From: Flavipsychrobacter sp.
Lineage (GTDB): Bacteria > Bacteroidota > Bacteroidia > Chitinophagales > Chitinophagaceae
DNA length: 7,097 nt
NCBI GenBank assembly: GCA_021156265.1
Contig: JAJNBR010000145.1
Location: 1-7,097, forward strand
Reading direction: 5' to 3'
Below the pieces are notes generated by a model. The model did no database searches. It was not told the origin of the DNA and was given only the letters and a program-made list of their open reading frames with translations. Made by a program: the position numbers and the translations under genes. The first letter of the stretch is position 1; every line of letters starts with the position of its first letter. Shown piece after piece: positions 1-6,592 of the stretch.

Positions 1-1474
1 CAGGCAACTCGTTGACGCTAAGCGGTGATACGAGATTTGCATCTGGTCTGTTAGATAAAAACAGAATGCCTTTTCTTGAGCCACCACTCACGAACCAAGG
101 CTGTACATCATCCCAGGCATCGTTGGTAATGTTCTTCATCCGCGACCCTTTAATAGTGAACTCATACAAGTCTGTCTGGCTTTTCTTCATCGCCGAAAAA
201 ACCATTTTGGTATCGTCTTCCATGAAGGTCATTCCCAAAACGCGATCAAAACGATTTGCAGGGATAACATATGTCTCGATCTTCGCTTTCAGCGAATTGT
301 ATATCCTGAGCCTGGTCTGTTGCCCTTTTTTATAGAGTATTGCCAGCTTCAAACCGTTGTTTGACCAGGTCATCAGCGGATAATCAGGATCAGGCACTTC
401 ATTATAATCAGTGCGGCCGCCGGTGAGTAAAACTGACCGCTCCTGCTGATTTTTAGTTTTTTGCTGGTAAATGGTATACTCTCCGTTTTTCCATGCTACA
501 TAAGCCACATCGTTGCCTCGCGGAGCTACTTTAATGTTCCTGATCACCGTGTTGCCTTTAGGAACATCGATCTCGATAAGAGCACCGGCGCTGTCCGGCG
601 TTTCTTTATTGGCAGCTTCAGCGGCATAAACGCTGCGATAAAAAGACATTGTTGAATCGAACGCAACCTTAACCTTTTGCCCGGTGGTCATTTTGATGCC
701 CATGCTAAGGCTGCTTTTCAGCTGCATATTGTACAGCAGATTTTTCATATCATTTTCACCATACCTGTCTGAAATATATTTCCAGAAGGCCTTGCCTGCC
801 AGTTCGGGATTGATCTCGGAAAGCTCATGGAAGCCTTTATCAGGATAGGCATCCATCAGGTTTTTCCAATCAGAGTTGGTTTCTGTATCCCATCCGTCTA
901 CCAGGTAGGCCAGGAATCCATTGATGGTCCAACCGGGCAGATTCGTCAACACCGCATTTTTCACCATTTCGCGAAAACTGTCGCCAAACAGCATCCGCTC
1001 CATTACCACACGCGACATACCTGCACGTGTTTGCCTGCGCAGATCGAGATGCTCGCCAGTGAAATAAACTAACAGCTTATCGCCAACCAGGGTGACGGTA
1101 CCCCCAGGTACGTTTTGTATCTGTGATTCGTTTTTTCGACCAACGTTCGTTTGCCGAAAATCGTCGTATGAATTATAGACAATGATCTTGAACTTGCGGG
1201 GAAATTGCCCGCCGATCTTCTCTTCTACGACTTTGATGTCATTCTCCACCTGTTCCGAAACATAGCGGGCCAATTGCCTGCCGGCATTGTCATAATGATA
1301 AATGCGAAAATGTTCCGTCTCAAAAAACTTCCAATCAAAATACCTGTACTGAACTCTGTTCTGGCCAAATGTTTCAAGATTAGCCTGCGCCTGTACCCGC
1401 ATGCTGGAAATGGAGATCAAAAAAACCATGGCCCATATTGCAGAAGCAATGAGAGGGCGGGGGCTATTGTTCAT
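1..1474 (-). CDS. Large exported TolB-like beta-propeller protein with a degenerate peptidase-MA-like N-terminal region (3' end outside window)
   Basis: I translated the minus strand directly. From the ATG at 1474 the frame stays open for 491 codons to the left edge, so the C-terminus is missing. Residues 1-31 look like a Sec signal peptide: a short basic N-region, a hydrophobic stretch at about 8-24, and an AQA cleavage-like site near 29-31. Residues about 50-285 resemble the peptidase-MA-like/gluzincin layout: an early FRIYHY strand (56-61), and later LPGWTINGFLAYL (179-191) where active relatives have a W-x-x-E-G motif. The HExxH zinc helix appears replaced by GMSRVVMERML (152-162), so I infer it is not a protease. 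From about 311, strands recur at roughly 45-50 residue spacing (311-338, 366-393, 412-441, 458-480), as in TolB/WD40-like propellers; one ends in FLSNRPD (472-478). The gene diverges from the MBL hydrolase. Role unknown; a periplasmic or cell-surface binding or scaffold function is plausible. The reading frame is secure, the domain call is moderate. Confidence 0.85.
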   Translation of the reverse strand, partial: MNNSPRPLIASAIWAMVFLISISSMRVQAQANLETFGQNRVQYRYFDWKFFETEHFRIYHYDNAGRQLARYVSEQVENDIKVVEEKIGGQFPRKFKIIVYNSYDDFRQTNVGRKNESQIQNVPGGTVTLVGDKLLVYFTGEHLDLRRQTRAGMSRVVMERMLFGDSFREMVKNAVLTNLPGWTINGFLAYLVDGWDTETNSDWKNLMDAYPDKGFHELSEINPELAGKAFWKYISDRYGENDMKNLLYNMQLKSSLSMGIKMTTGQKVKVAFDSTMSFYRSVYAAEAANKETPDSAGALIEIDVPKGNTVIRNIKVAPRGNDVAYVAWKNGEYTIYQQKTKNQQERSVLLTGGRTDYNEVPDPDYPLMTWSNNGLKLAILYKKGQQTRLRIYNSLKAKIETYVIPANRFDRVLGMTFMEDDTKMVFSAMKKSQTDLYEFTIKGSRMKNITNDAWDDVQPWFVSGGSRKGILFLSNRPDANLVSPLSVNELP

Positions 1475-1534
1475 AATATATATGCTGTTAGGTCGACGTT
1501 CGTCATTACTGAATTTCCAAACCCGCTTAAGTAG

Positions 1535-1542
1535 TAAGTTTG
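1535..1542 (+). promoter_or_regulatory. Bacteroidetes-type -7 promoter element for the MBL hydrolase
   Basis: TAAGTTTG matches the Bacteroidetes sigma-A -7 consensus TAnnTTTG exactly and ends 33 bp before the ATG at 1576. Transcription would start near 1549, giving a short leader of about 26 nt. The -33 element (consensus TTTG or TTG) is poor here; only a T-rich TTTCC at 1514-1518 lies at a suitable distance. The call rests on the exact -7 match and its location. Confidence 0.5.
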
Positions 1543-1547
1543 CATTC

Positions 1548-1576
1548 CTAAATTACTGAAAAAAACGCTTAGCAAA
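1548..1576 (-). promoter_or_regulatory. Possible divergent promoter for the propeller-protein gene
   Basis: On the minus strand, TTTG (1576-1573) is followed after 17 bp by TAATTTAG (1555-1548), one mismatch from TAnnTTTG. Spacing fits the phylum's -33/-7 arrangement. The leader to the ATG at 1474 would be about 65-70 nt. It overlaps the leader of the divergent hydrolase gene, so the two promoters would face away from each other across shared DNA. One mismatch in an AT-rich region makes this tentative. Confidence 0.3.
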
Positions 1577-2214
1577 TGTTATATATCGAGCCATTTACGT
1601 TTAACGCCTTCCAGGAAAATACCTACCTGATATACAACGAGAAAAAAGAATGCTGGATTATAGACCCAGGCATGTATGACAATAATGAGACAAATCACCT
1701 GAAGAGCTTTATCGAGGAAAAACAATTACAACCTCAGGCAGTGATCAACACGCATACACATATAGACCATATTTTTGGTGTGGATGCGCTTAAGTCGCAA
1801 TATGGTATCGAATTTCTTATTCATGAGAAGGACCTGCCCGTATTAAATGGCGCTGTAGGTTCAGCTATGCTTTTTGGTTTTGATTTTAAGCAGGCACCTA
1901 AGCCGGAGAAATTCATTTATGAAACACAGCCCTTAGTGTTAGGTGACGATGAGATTAAAGTGCTTTTTACTCCCGGGCACTCTCCCGGCAGCGTTAGCTT
2001 TTACTACTCCCCGGGCAAATGGGTGATCGGCGGCGATGTCCTATTTTCCGGCAGCATAGGCCGAACTGATCTGCCTGGCGGAAACTTCGAAACCCTTATC
2101 TACAGCATCCGCACGCAACTTTTTACACTGCCCGACGAAACGACCGTGTATTCAGGTCACGGCCCCGCTACCACCATTGGCCGTGAGAAGCAGTCTAACC
2201 CGTTTTTGCAATAG
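1576..2214 (+). CDS. MBL-fold metallohydrolase, glyoxalase II-like (YcbL-type)
   Basis: This is a complete 212-residue cytoplasmic protein with no signal peptide. The metal-binding motif THTHIDH (59-65) supplies H60, H62, D64 and H65. Further ligands are H135 in TPGHSPGS, D154 in GGDVLF and H195 in SGHGP, so the dinuclear metal site looks intact. GRTDLPGG (162-169) and the ending SGHGPATTIGREK are typical of the short glyoxalase II-like/YcbL branch. Known members hydrolyse S-lactoylglutathione or related thioesters, but this short form lacks the C-terminal glutathione-binding helical domain of true glyoxalase II, so the substrate cannot be assigned. The start is well supported: FTFNAFQENTYLIY directly after the first Met is the usual family beginning, and a TAnnTTTG element lies 33 bp upstream. 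It is transcribed alone, divergent from the propeller gene and convergent with comB, ending at a hairpin 65 bp after the stop. Confidence 0.93.
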   Translation: MLYIEPFTFNAFQENTYLIYNEKKECWIIDPGMYDNNETNHLKSFIEEKQLQPQAVINTHTHIDHIFGVDALKSQYGIEFLIHEKDLPVLNGAVGSAMLFGFDFKQAPKPEKFIYETQPLVLGDDEIKVLFTPGHSPGSVSFYYSPGKWVIGGDVLFSGSIGRTDLPGGNFETLIYSIRTQLFTLPDETTVYSGHGPATTIGREKQSNPFLQ

Positions 2215-2278
2215 CAGCGGTTAACTGTTTTTTTGATATCAACCGTTTTGATGAAAAGACATCTTGAAGAATTCTCAC

Positions 2279-2308
2279 AAAAAAGGCCATCAAGCGATGG
2301 CCTTTTTT
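2279..2308. terminator. Bidirectional rho-independent terminator between the MBL hydrolase and comB
   Basis: A perfect inverted repeat has arms AAAAAAGGCCAT (2279-2290) and ATGGCCTTTTTT (2297-2308) around the 6-nt loop CAAGCG. The GGCCAT stem is flanked by an A-run on one side and a T-run on the other, so either strand gives a GC stem followed by U residues. It serves the plus-strand hydrolase and the minus-strand comB, which converge here. The base at 2308 is also the last base of the comB TAA stop, so the comB stop codon abuts the hairpin directly. Confidence 0.88.
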
Positions 2309-3030
2309 TACGCATGTACAATGAGCTCGTTTTCGCTCAATATTGGTACTACGGGGTGCAAGTCGGGTGTTGCACAGTATTCCATATCGGCCTGCAAGCC
2401 ATAGGCCGACAGGCGTCTGTAATGGGAGCTATCTTTCAGAAAGTCTATGATCGGCCTGTCGCCAACAGCATTATACAGGCTGCATGCTGCACGAACGCTG
2501 TCGCAGTTCGTGTCGAAGTGATCTGTTACCAGGCTGGCCACAGCTCCTGCAAATAGCGTATCCTCGAGGTTAAAGCGGTCTTTCCAAGCCGCGCAGCCTA
2601 ACACCACGCTTTTGTTCTGCGCAATCAGAAATTCGCTGACGGCACCCAGGTTAAGAAATGCTCCGGTAACTATAACAGCAGCATTCTGCACCATATGCAA
2701 AAGGCGAGTGCCATTGGTTGTGGTCAGCACCAGGTTTTTACCTTCAATAAAACTTCGCGGATATTCTGATGGTGAATTACCGTACTCGAGTCCTGCAGCT
2801 ATCTTTCCATCGCGTTCGCCTGCGGTAACGCTATTGGGCATGGCTTTGCCTATCTCAATACACTCTGCTACGGAGGCTACCGGTATCACGCTTTTGGCAC
2901 CGTTGTGCAGCGCCGCTGCAATGGTAGACGTAGCACGAAATACGTCTATTATCACCACGACCTTATCGGTAGTATCATACAAATGCAGCAATGCAGGAGA
3001 CAAACACACTTCTAATACCGGCCTGTTCAT
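2308..3030 (-). CDS. comB: Predicted 2-phosphosulfolactate phosphatase (ComB family)
   Basis: This is a complete 240-residue cytoplasmic protein, about the usual family length. ComB is a Mg2+-dependent acid phosphatase that converts 2-phosphosulfolactate to sulfolactate, the second step of the phosphoenolpyruvate route to coenzyme M in methanogens. Family signatures are present in order: IIDVFRATST (27-36), GERDG (71-75), GNSP (84-87), TTTNGT (103-108) and NLEDTLFAG (154-162). The ending DLHPVVPIL (223-231) is also family-like. Bacteroidota do not make coenzyme M, and no ComA (phosphosulfolactate synthase) or ComC is visible in this window, so the physiological substrate is uncertain; supply of sulfolactate or cysteate, or another phosphate ester, are options. 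It follows the gld operon on the same strand, but a strong hairpin (3104-3130) separates them, so it is probably transcribed on its own. A clear promoter is not visible in the 73 bp between hairpin and start. Confidence 0.9.
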   Translation of the reverse strand: MNRPVLEVCLSPALLHLYDTTDKVVVIIDVFRATSTIAAALHNGAKSVIPVASVAECIEIGKAMPNSVTAGERDGKIAAGLEYGNSPSEYPRSFIEGKNLVLTTTNGTRLLHMVQNAAVIVTGAFLNLGAVSEFLIAQNKSVVLGCAAWKDRFNLEDTLFAGAVASLVTDHFDTNCDSVRAACSLYNAVGDRPIIDFLKDSSHYRRLSAYGLQADMEYCATPDLHPVVPILSENELIVHA

Positions 3031-3103
3031 TCTGGGAGAAAATTAAAAAATTGCTGCAAGATACTGGCTTATGGCGATATGCTAAAGCCTTGCTTATAAA
3101 AGA

Positions 3104-3130
3104 AGATCGCCACGACAAGCGTGGCGATCT
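3104..3130 (-). terminator. Rho-independent terminator of the gldKLMN operon
   Basis: A perfect 11-bp inverted repeat has arms AGATCGCCACG (3104-3114) and CGTGGCGATCT (3120-3130) around a 5-nt loop. In the minus-strand direction it begins 27 nt after the gldN stop and is followed by the T-rich TCTTTTAT, the form of an intrinsic terminator. It separates the gld operon from the co-oriented comB gene, although partial read-through into comB is possible. Confidence 0.85.
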
Positions 3131-3157
3131 TTATATTTTGACTAGAGGTATCTACTA

Positions 3158-4075
3158 CTAGTACACCCACATATCGTGCTCCTTGTTAAACAACATTTCT
3201 GTTGCTTTTTGAGACTCATACAGAGCTTCCATATTAGACATTCCTCTTTCCCTGTAAGAAAGGTCGAACGGATTGCTGGTTTTGATAACCTTGCTTGAGA
3301 AGAAACGGCCTTCAAAATAGTCGTCCCATGTCATGCGGGCAACATCGTTATCAGCATTGAATACTTCATACTGCGCCAGCATTTCACGCATTTCCGGATA
3401 GTACAGCCAGAACACAGCCTGCGACGCACGGAAGCTACCATCCTCGTTATAGATATCCAGGATTGGAGCTACACCGATGATCCTTGCCTGCATACGGCCG
3501 ATGTTACGGTCAAATATCCAGTCTTCTTTGATCCTGTATTTAGTAACCACATCAGGGTTAAACTCGCGGCTGGAGATCTTCATCACCATTTCACCGGTTA
3601 AAGGATCTTCTACCATCGTAGTATCAGGCTTACCGATCAGCAGCTCCTGGATCTGCGCCAGTGAAAGCGCACTGGTAAAGCGGTCATCCATGTTAGAATA
3701 CGCTTTGATCTTACCCTTTTTTACGGCGTCCAGAATGATCTCAATAAAGAAACCACCACCAGTGTAGTCGTCGCCGGGATAACGGAAAGCCATGTTCTGC
3801 CTTTCACGCGTATCGATCTCGCGCCAAACCCGTTTTTTCCACATAACATCCGCTTCGCGAACATTTTGCCACTGCAGTGGCTTTGTAACGTGCGGAACAC
3901 GGTCGTAAGCCCCATCAGTTACCAACGACGGCTGCCACGTGTCATTAACAGCGCTGTTGGCCTGGAACTGAGTCTGCGTTTGGTCCATAATGGTAGTGTT
4001 CTGCGCAAAGGCACCACTTCCCATTGCCACAAGAGCGGCTGAAGCTACGATTCTGTATGATTTTAGGATACCCAT
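3158..4075 (-). CDS. gldN: T9SS ring component GldN (PorN family)
   Basis: This 305-residue protein is last in the gldKLMN order. Residues 1-24 form a signal peptide with a hydrophobic core at about 9-20 and an AFA cleavage site before Gln25, so the mature protein is periplasmic. GldN/PorN binds the lipoprotein GldK/PorK to form the large ring under the outer membrane, and contacts the periplasmic end of GldM. Family-like sequence includes the RVWREIDTRERQN block (82-94), GKIKAYSNMDDRFT (121-134), the RIKEDWIFDRNIGRMQARIIG segment at 181-201 and FWLYYPEMR (222-230). The C-terminus ends in the aromatic MWVY (302-305). No lipobox Cys follows the signal peptide, as expected for GldN. It starts 38 bp after the gldM stop with no room for a clear promoter, so it is co-transcribed. 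A purine-rich AAAAGGA sits only 2 nt before the ATG, too close to be a normal ribosome-binding site. Family identity is secure. Confidence 0.95.
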   Translation of the reverse strand: MGILKSYRIVASAALVAMGSGAFAQNTTIMDQTQTQFQANSAVNDTWQPSLVTDGAYDRVPHVTKPLQWQNVREADVMWKKRVWREIDTRERQNMAFRYPGDDYTGGGFFIEIILDAVKKGKIKAYSNMDDRFTSALSLAQIQELLIGKPDTTMVEDPLTGEMVMKISSREFNPDVVTKYRIKEDWIFDRNIGRMQARIIGVAPILDIYNEDGSFRASQAVFWLYYPEMREMLAQYEVFNADNDVARMTWDDYFEGRFFSSKVIKTSNPFDLSYRERGMSNMEALYESQKATEMLFNKEHDMWVY

Positions 4076-4113
4076 AATCCTTTTACAATTTGCTGATTTG
4101 AAAAAATTAATAA

Positions 4114-5658
4114 CTATTGAAGGGTCAGAGATATCGGGTTCAGAACACGGGTACGTCCATCCGGTCCTTTCGCTCTGATCTCTTCAAGATATATTCTGTC
4201 GCCTGGTTTTGATCTGTTGATGGCTTCCTGAACTTGTTTGTTCGTCTCAAACAGCGGGCCGCGTACACTAAACGGACCAATAAGTTCACCACGTTTAGGC
4301 AGCATGCTCATTTGGAATTCAGTTACGATAAAGCGTGCATCGAAGTCGAAGTTATCAAGTGCAGCTATAATACCGCGCTGAACCTTAAATTGGTTAGCAG
4401 GCAATGCGCCACCTATTTTACCACCCACTTTAGCAACAGGATCAGGAATGAACTTTACGCGAACTTCCATTGCACCCACCTGCTTGGTACCTGTTGCTTC
4501 TTTTGCATTGATAGCGGCAACAATTTTACCAGGCTTCTCAGCACGAACCACAAACTGGCCTTTGGCAGCCCCTGGTTTAACAGTAGTACCTGGAATATTC
4601 ACCGAAACATCTTCCAGAGAGTAACCTGCTGCTGTCACCGTTATCGGGTTGTCAACACCAATGTAAAACACGTTCATTTTATCAAGCTGGATAGATGCAC
4701 CGGTTGAACCCACCATGTACTGGAATTCGTACGGCCTGGTTTCAGTACGGTTGCCCATGTTTAATGATACCTGGCCCTTAACCGTCTGTAACCCAACACC
4801 ACCTGCAGTCACTTCCCAGCTCGCTACGCCGTTTTCCACTTTGGTAACACGGCCGCTGCTTGAAGTCACAGTCGGGTTGATAGCTTTGTTGTAAGCCGCC
4901 AACATGATCGAAGCCTCAATTTTCTGACCTGCAAGTGCATAGCTCGTTTTAGGTACCGCTATCGCCCGCATTTCGTCAAATTTAACCTGAATATCACCGG
5001 CCTCTTTAGCAAGCTGGTTCACAATGATCGCTTCACTGTTCCTAACGTCGTTCTGGAATTTAGAAAGCAGCGTGATAACAGCCATTGTCGGCATGTTGTA
5101 GAAGTAACCGGTACTCCAATCGCCCTGAGGGTTGTTATCTGTTTTCTGAGGTTCGATAACCTTGATCGGCAGTTCGTTGGCCAGTTGCTTTTGCGCGTCG
5201 TCATTAACAACACTGATCATCATCAAACGAAGATCTTCTAACCTCTTTTTCAAATCGTTACCACCTTTCTTTTCAACCAGCAACAATGTACTGGCGTCGA
5301 TGTTATCTTCTCTTTTTATCTCACCATTAGCCTCGCGGCCACCCGATTCAGTGATCACTTTTTCCTTCAGATCATTCAGATATTTGATCATATCCTCAGC
5401 CGCTGCTTTTACCTGCTTGGCTTTATCATTGAAAGGCTTTACGCGGGCTTCCTGGCCAGCTTGCTTCTGCTGCTCGTCAAGAGCGGCATACAGCTTGCTG
5501 TTTTTATCCTCGATAGATGCATTCGAAGCACTTATCGACTGGTTGATTGTCTTAAACGCATGCAAGATCTCCGATGATACGTTTAGTGCGAGCATAGCAG
5601 TCAACACCAGGTACATCAGGTTGATCATCAACTGCCGCGGCTCTTTTGGCATCGACAT
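4114..5658 (-). CDS. gldM: T9SS/gliding motor protein GldM (PorM family)
   Basis: This complete protein has 514 residues, the usual family length. A short cytoplasmic N-terminus (MSMPKEPRQ) is followed by one membrane helix at about 10-27 (LMINLMYLVLTAMLALNV); the rest is periplasmic. By analogy with solved GldM/PorM structures, residues about 35-222 form the helical D1 domain, and about 225-317, 320-403 and 410-514 form the beta-rich D2, D3 and D4 domains; these limits are estimates. Arg8, just before the helix, aligns with the Arg described as important in the Flavobacterium johnsoniae motor. A GldM dimer inside a GldL pentamer makes the proton-driven motor, and the D4 end contacts the GldK-GldN ring. 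The ATG at 5658 gives the N-terminus MSMPKEPRQ; the second Met, two codons on, is an equally possible start. It lies 65 bp after gldL and 38 bp before gldN in one operon. Confidence 0.96.
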   Translation of the reverse strand: MSMPKEPRQLMINLMYLVLTAMLALNVSSEILHAFKTINQSISASNASIEDKNSKLYAALDEQQKQAGQEARVKPFNDKAKQVKAAAEDMIKYLNDLKEKVITESGGREANGEIKREDNIDASTLLLVEKKGGNDLKKRLEDLRLMMISVVNDDAQKQLANELPIKVIEPQKTDNNPQGDWSTGYFYNMPTMAVITLLSKFQNDVRNSEAIIVNQLAKEAGDIQVKFDEMRAIAVPKTSYALAGQKIEASIMLAAYNKAINPTVTSSSGRVTKVENGVASWEVTAGGVGLQTVKGQVSLNMGNRTETRPYEFQYMVGSTGASIQLDKMNVFYIGVDNPITVTAAGYSLEDVSVNIPGTTVKPGAAKGQFVVRAEKPGKIVAAINAKEATGTKQVGAMEVRVKFIPDPVAKVGGKIGGALPANQFKVQRGIIAALDNFDFDARFIVTEFQMSMLPKRGELIGPFSVRGPLFETNKQVQEAINRSKPGDRIYLEEIRAKGPDGRTRVLNPISLTLQ

Positions 5659-5709
5659 AGCCTATAATAATTTTACGTAGGTTATACTAATATTTATCTA
5701 AATCAATCT

Positions 5710-5728
5710 GTACTAACGATGTACTAAC
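5710..5728. repeat. Short direct repeat across the gldL stop codon
   Basis: GTACTAAC occurs at 5710-5717 and again at 5721-5728, separated by GAT. On the coding strand this reads as two GTTAGTAC units, each containing TAG; the first TAG is the gldL stop. It looks like a small tandem duplication after the reading frame. It may be chance or replication slippage; no function is evident. Confidence 0.5.
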
Positions 5729-6542
5729 GGCCTTGCATTGCAGTAAGCATGTTACCATATATCTGGTTAAGAACAGTAAGGTTCTTAGATAGCTGCGCGA
5801 TCTGCTCTTTAGCTGCTACTGCATCAGTAGCGCTTGAAGCCATGGCATCAGACGCGTTCACCAGGTTGCTGTAAAACTTGTTCATTGCTTTCAGGTGGTT
5901 GTTAGCATCCTGCAGTTCCACTTCATATATCTGGTTGAGTGAACCAAGGTTCCTTGACAACACCTGAACCTGCTCGTGGAAGCGGGCAGTTTCATCAGCT
6001 GCGCTGTTGAAAGAAGCCATTGTATTGCTTGCACCTACGAAAGTATTTTTCATTTCACCCAGTGCAGCTGCTGCCTCGCGGGCACTACTTGAGTATTGGT
6101 TAGTTGCAGCGGTTACATCTGAGATGTCTTTGATCTGCTCTACTACTACTCCAAAGCGCTCAAAATTATCGCCCAGTTTGCGAATATTAGCGGGAGTGAT
6201 CTTAGCATCCTCCATCATTTTATCCAAAGAAGCACCCGGAGAAATTTTACCTGCAGACGAATCGAATTTCACACCTTTGCGATAAGCCTCAACGTGCGGA
6301 TTTTCATCGATGCCAGGATAGAAGCGCTCCCAGTAGTAATCTTTATGTGGTGGGAGAAGACCCAGCATCGCAAAGATGAATGCTTCGGTCATCATACCTG
6401 CTGTAAGCATTATACCAGCACCAGGCCAGTGTTGAATTTTAAATAGGGCACCCAAAAGTACTACGGCAGCACCCATACCGATGATCAGGTTTTTAAAATA
6501 CTTGCCCTGTTTGGTTTCAAAAAACAGCTGTATGGAATTCAT
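5724..6542 (-). CDS. gldL: T9SS/gliding motor protein GldL (PorL family)
   Basis: This complete 272-residue inner-membrane protein has two membrane helices near its N-terminus: about 17-34 (including GMGAAVVLLGALFKI) and about 42-62 (including AGMMTEAFIFAMLGLL). Between them is the family signature FKIQHWPGAG (34-43). Glu53 in helix 2 corresponds by position to Glu49 of F. johnsoniae GldL, a proposed proton-pathway residue; Lys35 and His38 are also typical. The remaining 200 or so residues are cytoplasmic, rich in Ala, Ser and Gln and predicted largely helical or coiled-coil. Two similar segments, LSRNLGSLNQIYEVEL (195-210) and LSKNLTVLNQIYGNML (251-266), form an internal repeat 56 residues apart. 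Five GldL subunits surround two GldM helices to convert proton flow into motion. The gene lies 50 bp after gldK and 65 bp before gldM, in one operon. Confidence 0.96.
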   Translation of the reverse strand: MNSIQLFFETKQGKYFKNLIIGMGAAVVLLGALFKIQHWPGAGIMLTAGMMTEAFIFAMLGLLPPHKDYYWERFYPGIDENPHVEAYRKGVKFDSSAGKISPGASLDKMMEDAKITPANIRKLGDNFERFGVVVEQIKDISDVTAATNQYSSSAREAAAALGEMKNTFVGASNTMASFNSAADETARFHEQVQVLSRNLGSLNQIYEVELQDANNHLKAMNKFYSNLVNASDAMASSATDAVAAKEQIAQLSKNLTVLNQIYGNMLTAMQGR

Positions 6543-6592
6543 TCTTGATTAATTTTCTACGGGTTGAATAATATAAATTTTGTTCTTTTTGA

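Noticed and set aside
12..1534. Several plus-strand open frames of 64-109 codons at the left end
   Set aside because: All lie opposite one continuous 491-codon minus-strand frame with signal peptide and propeller repeats, which explains the region better.
2612..3046. Plus-strand 144-codon open frame opposite comB
   Set aside because: It is antisense to family motifs of comB and has no promoter or recognisable content.
3057..3063. TATCTTG on the minus strand as a comB -7 promoter element
   Set aside because: It lacks one base of TAnnTTTG and has no good -33 element, so I did not call it; comB probably has a promoter in 3031-3103 but I cannot place it.
3104..3130. CRISPR-like, attachment-site or operator palindrome
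   Set aside because: It is a single perfect hairpin just after the gldN stop with a T-rich tail, and there are no other copies or integrase genes nearby; a terminator is the simpler reading.
4234..4707. Plus-strand 157-codon open frame opposite gldM
   Set aside because: It lies wholly inside the conserved D2-D4 region of gldM; its Cys/His/Asn/Thr-rich composition is typical of an antisense shadow.
5162..5680. Plus-strand 172-codon open frame opposite the gldM start region
   Set aside because: It is antisense to well-supported gldM sequence including its membrane helix, is low-complexity (Ser/Phe/Leu-rich), and shows no recognisable domain.
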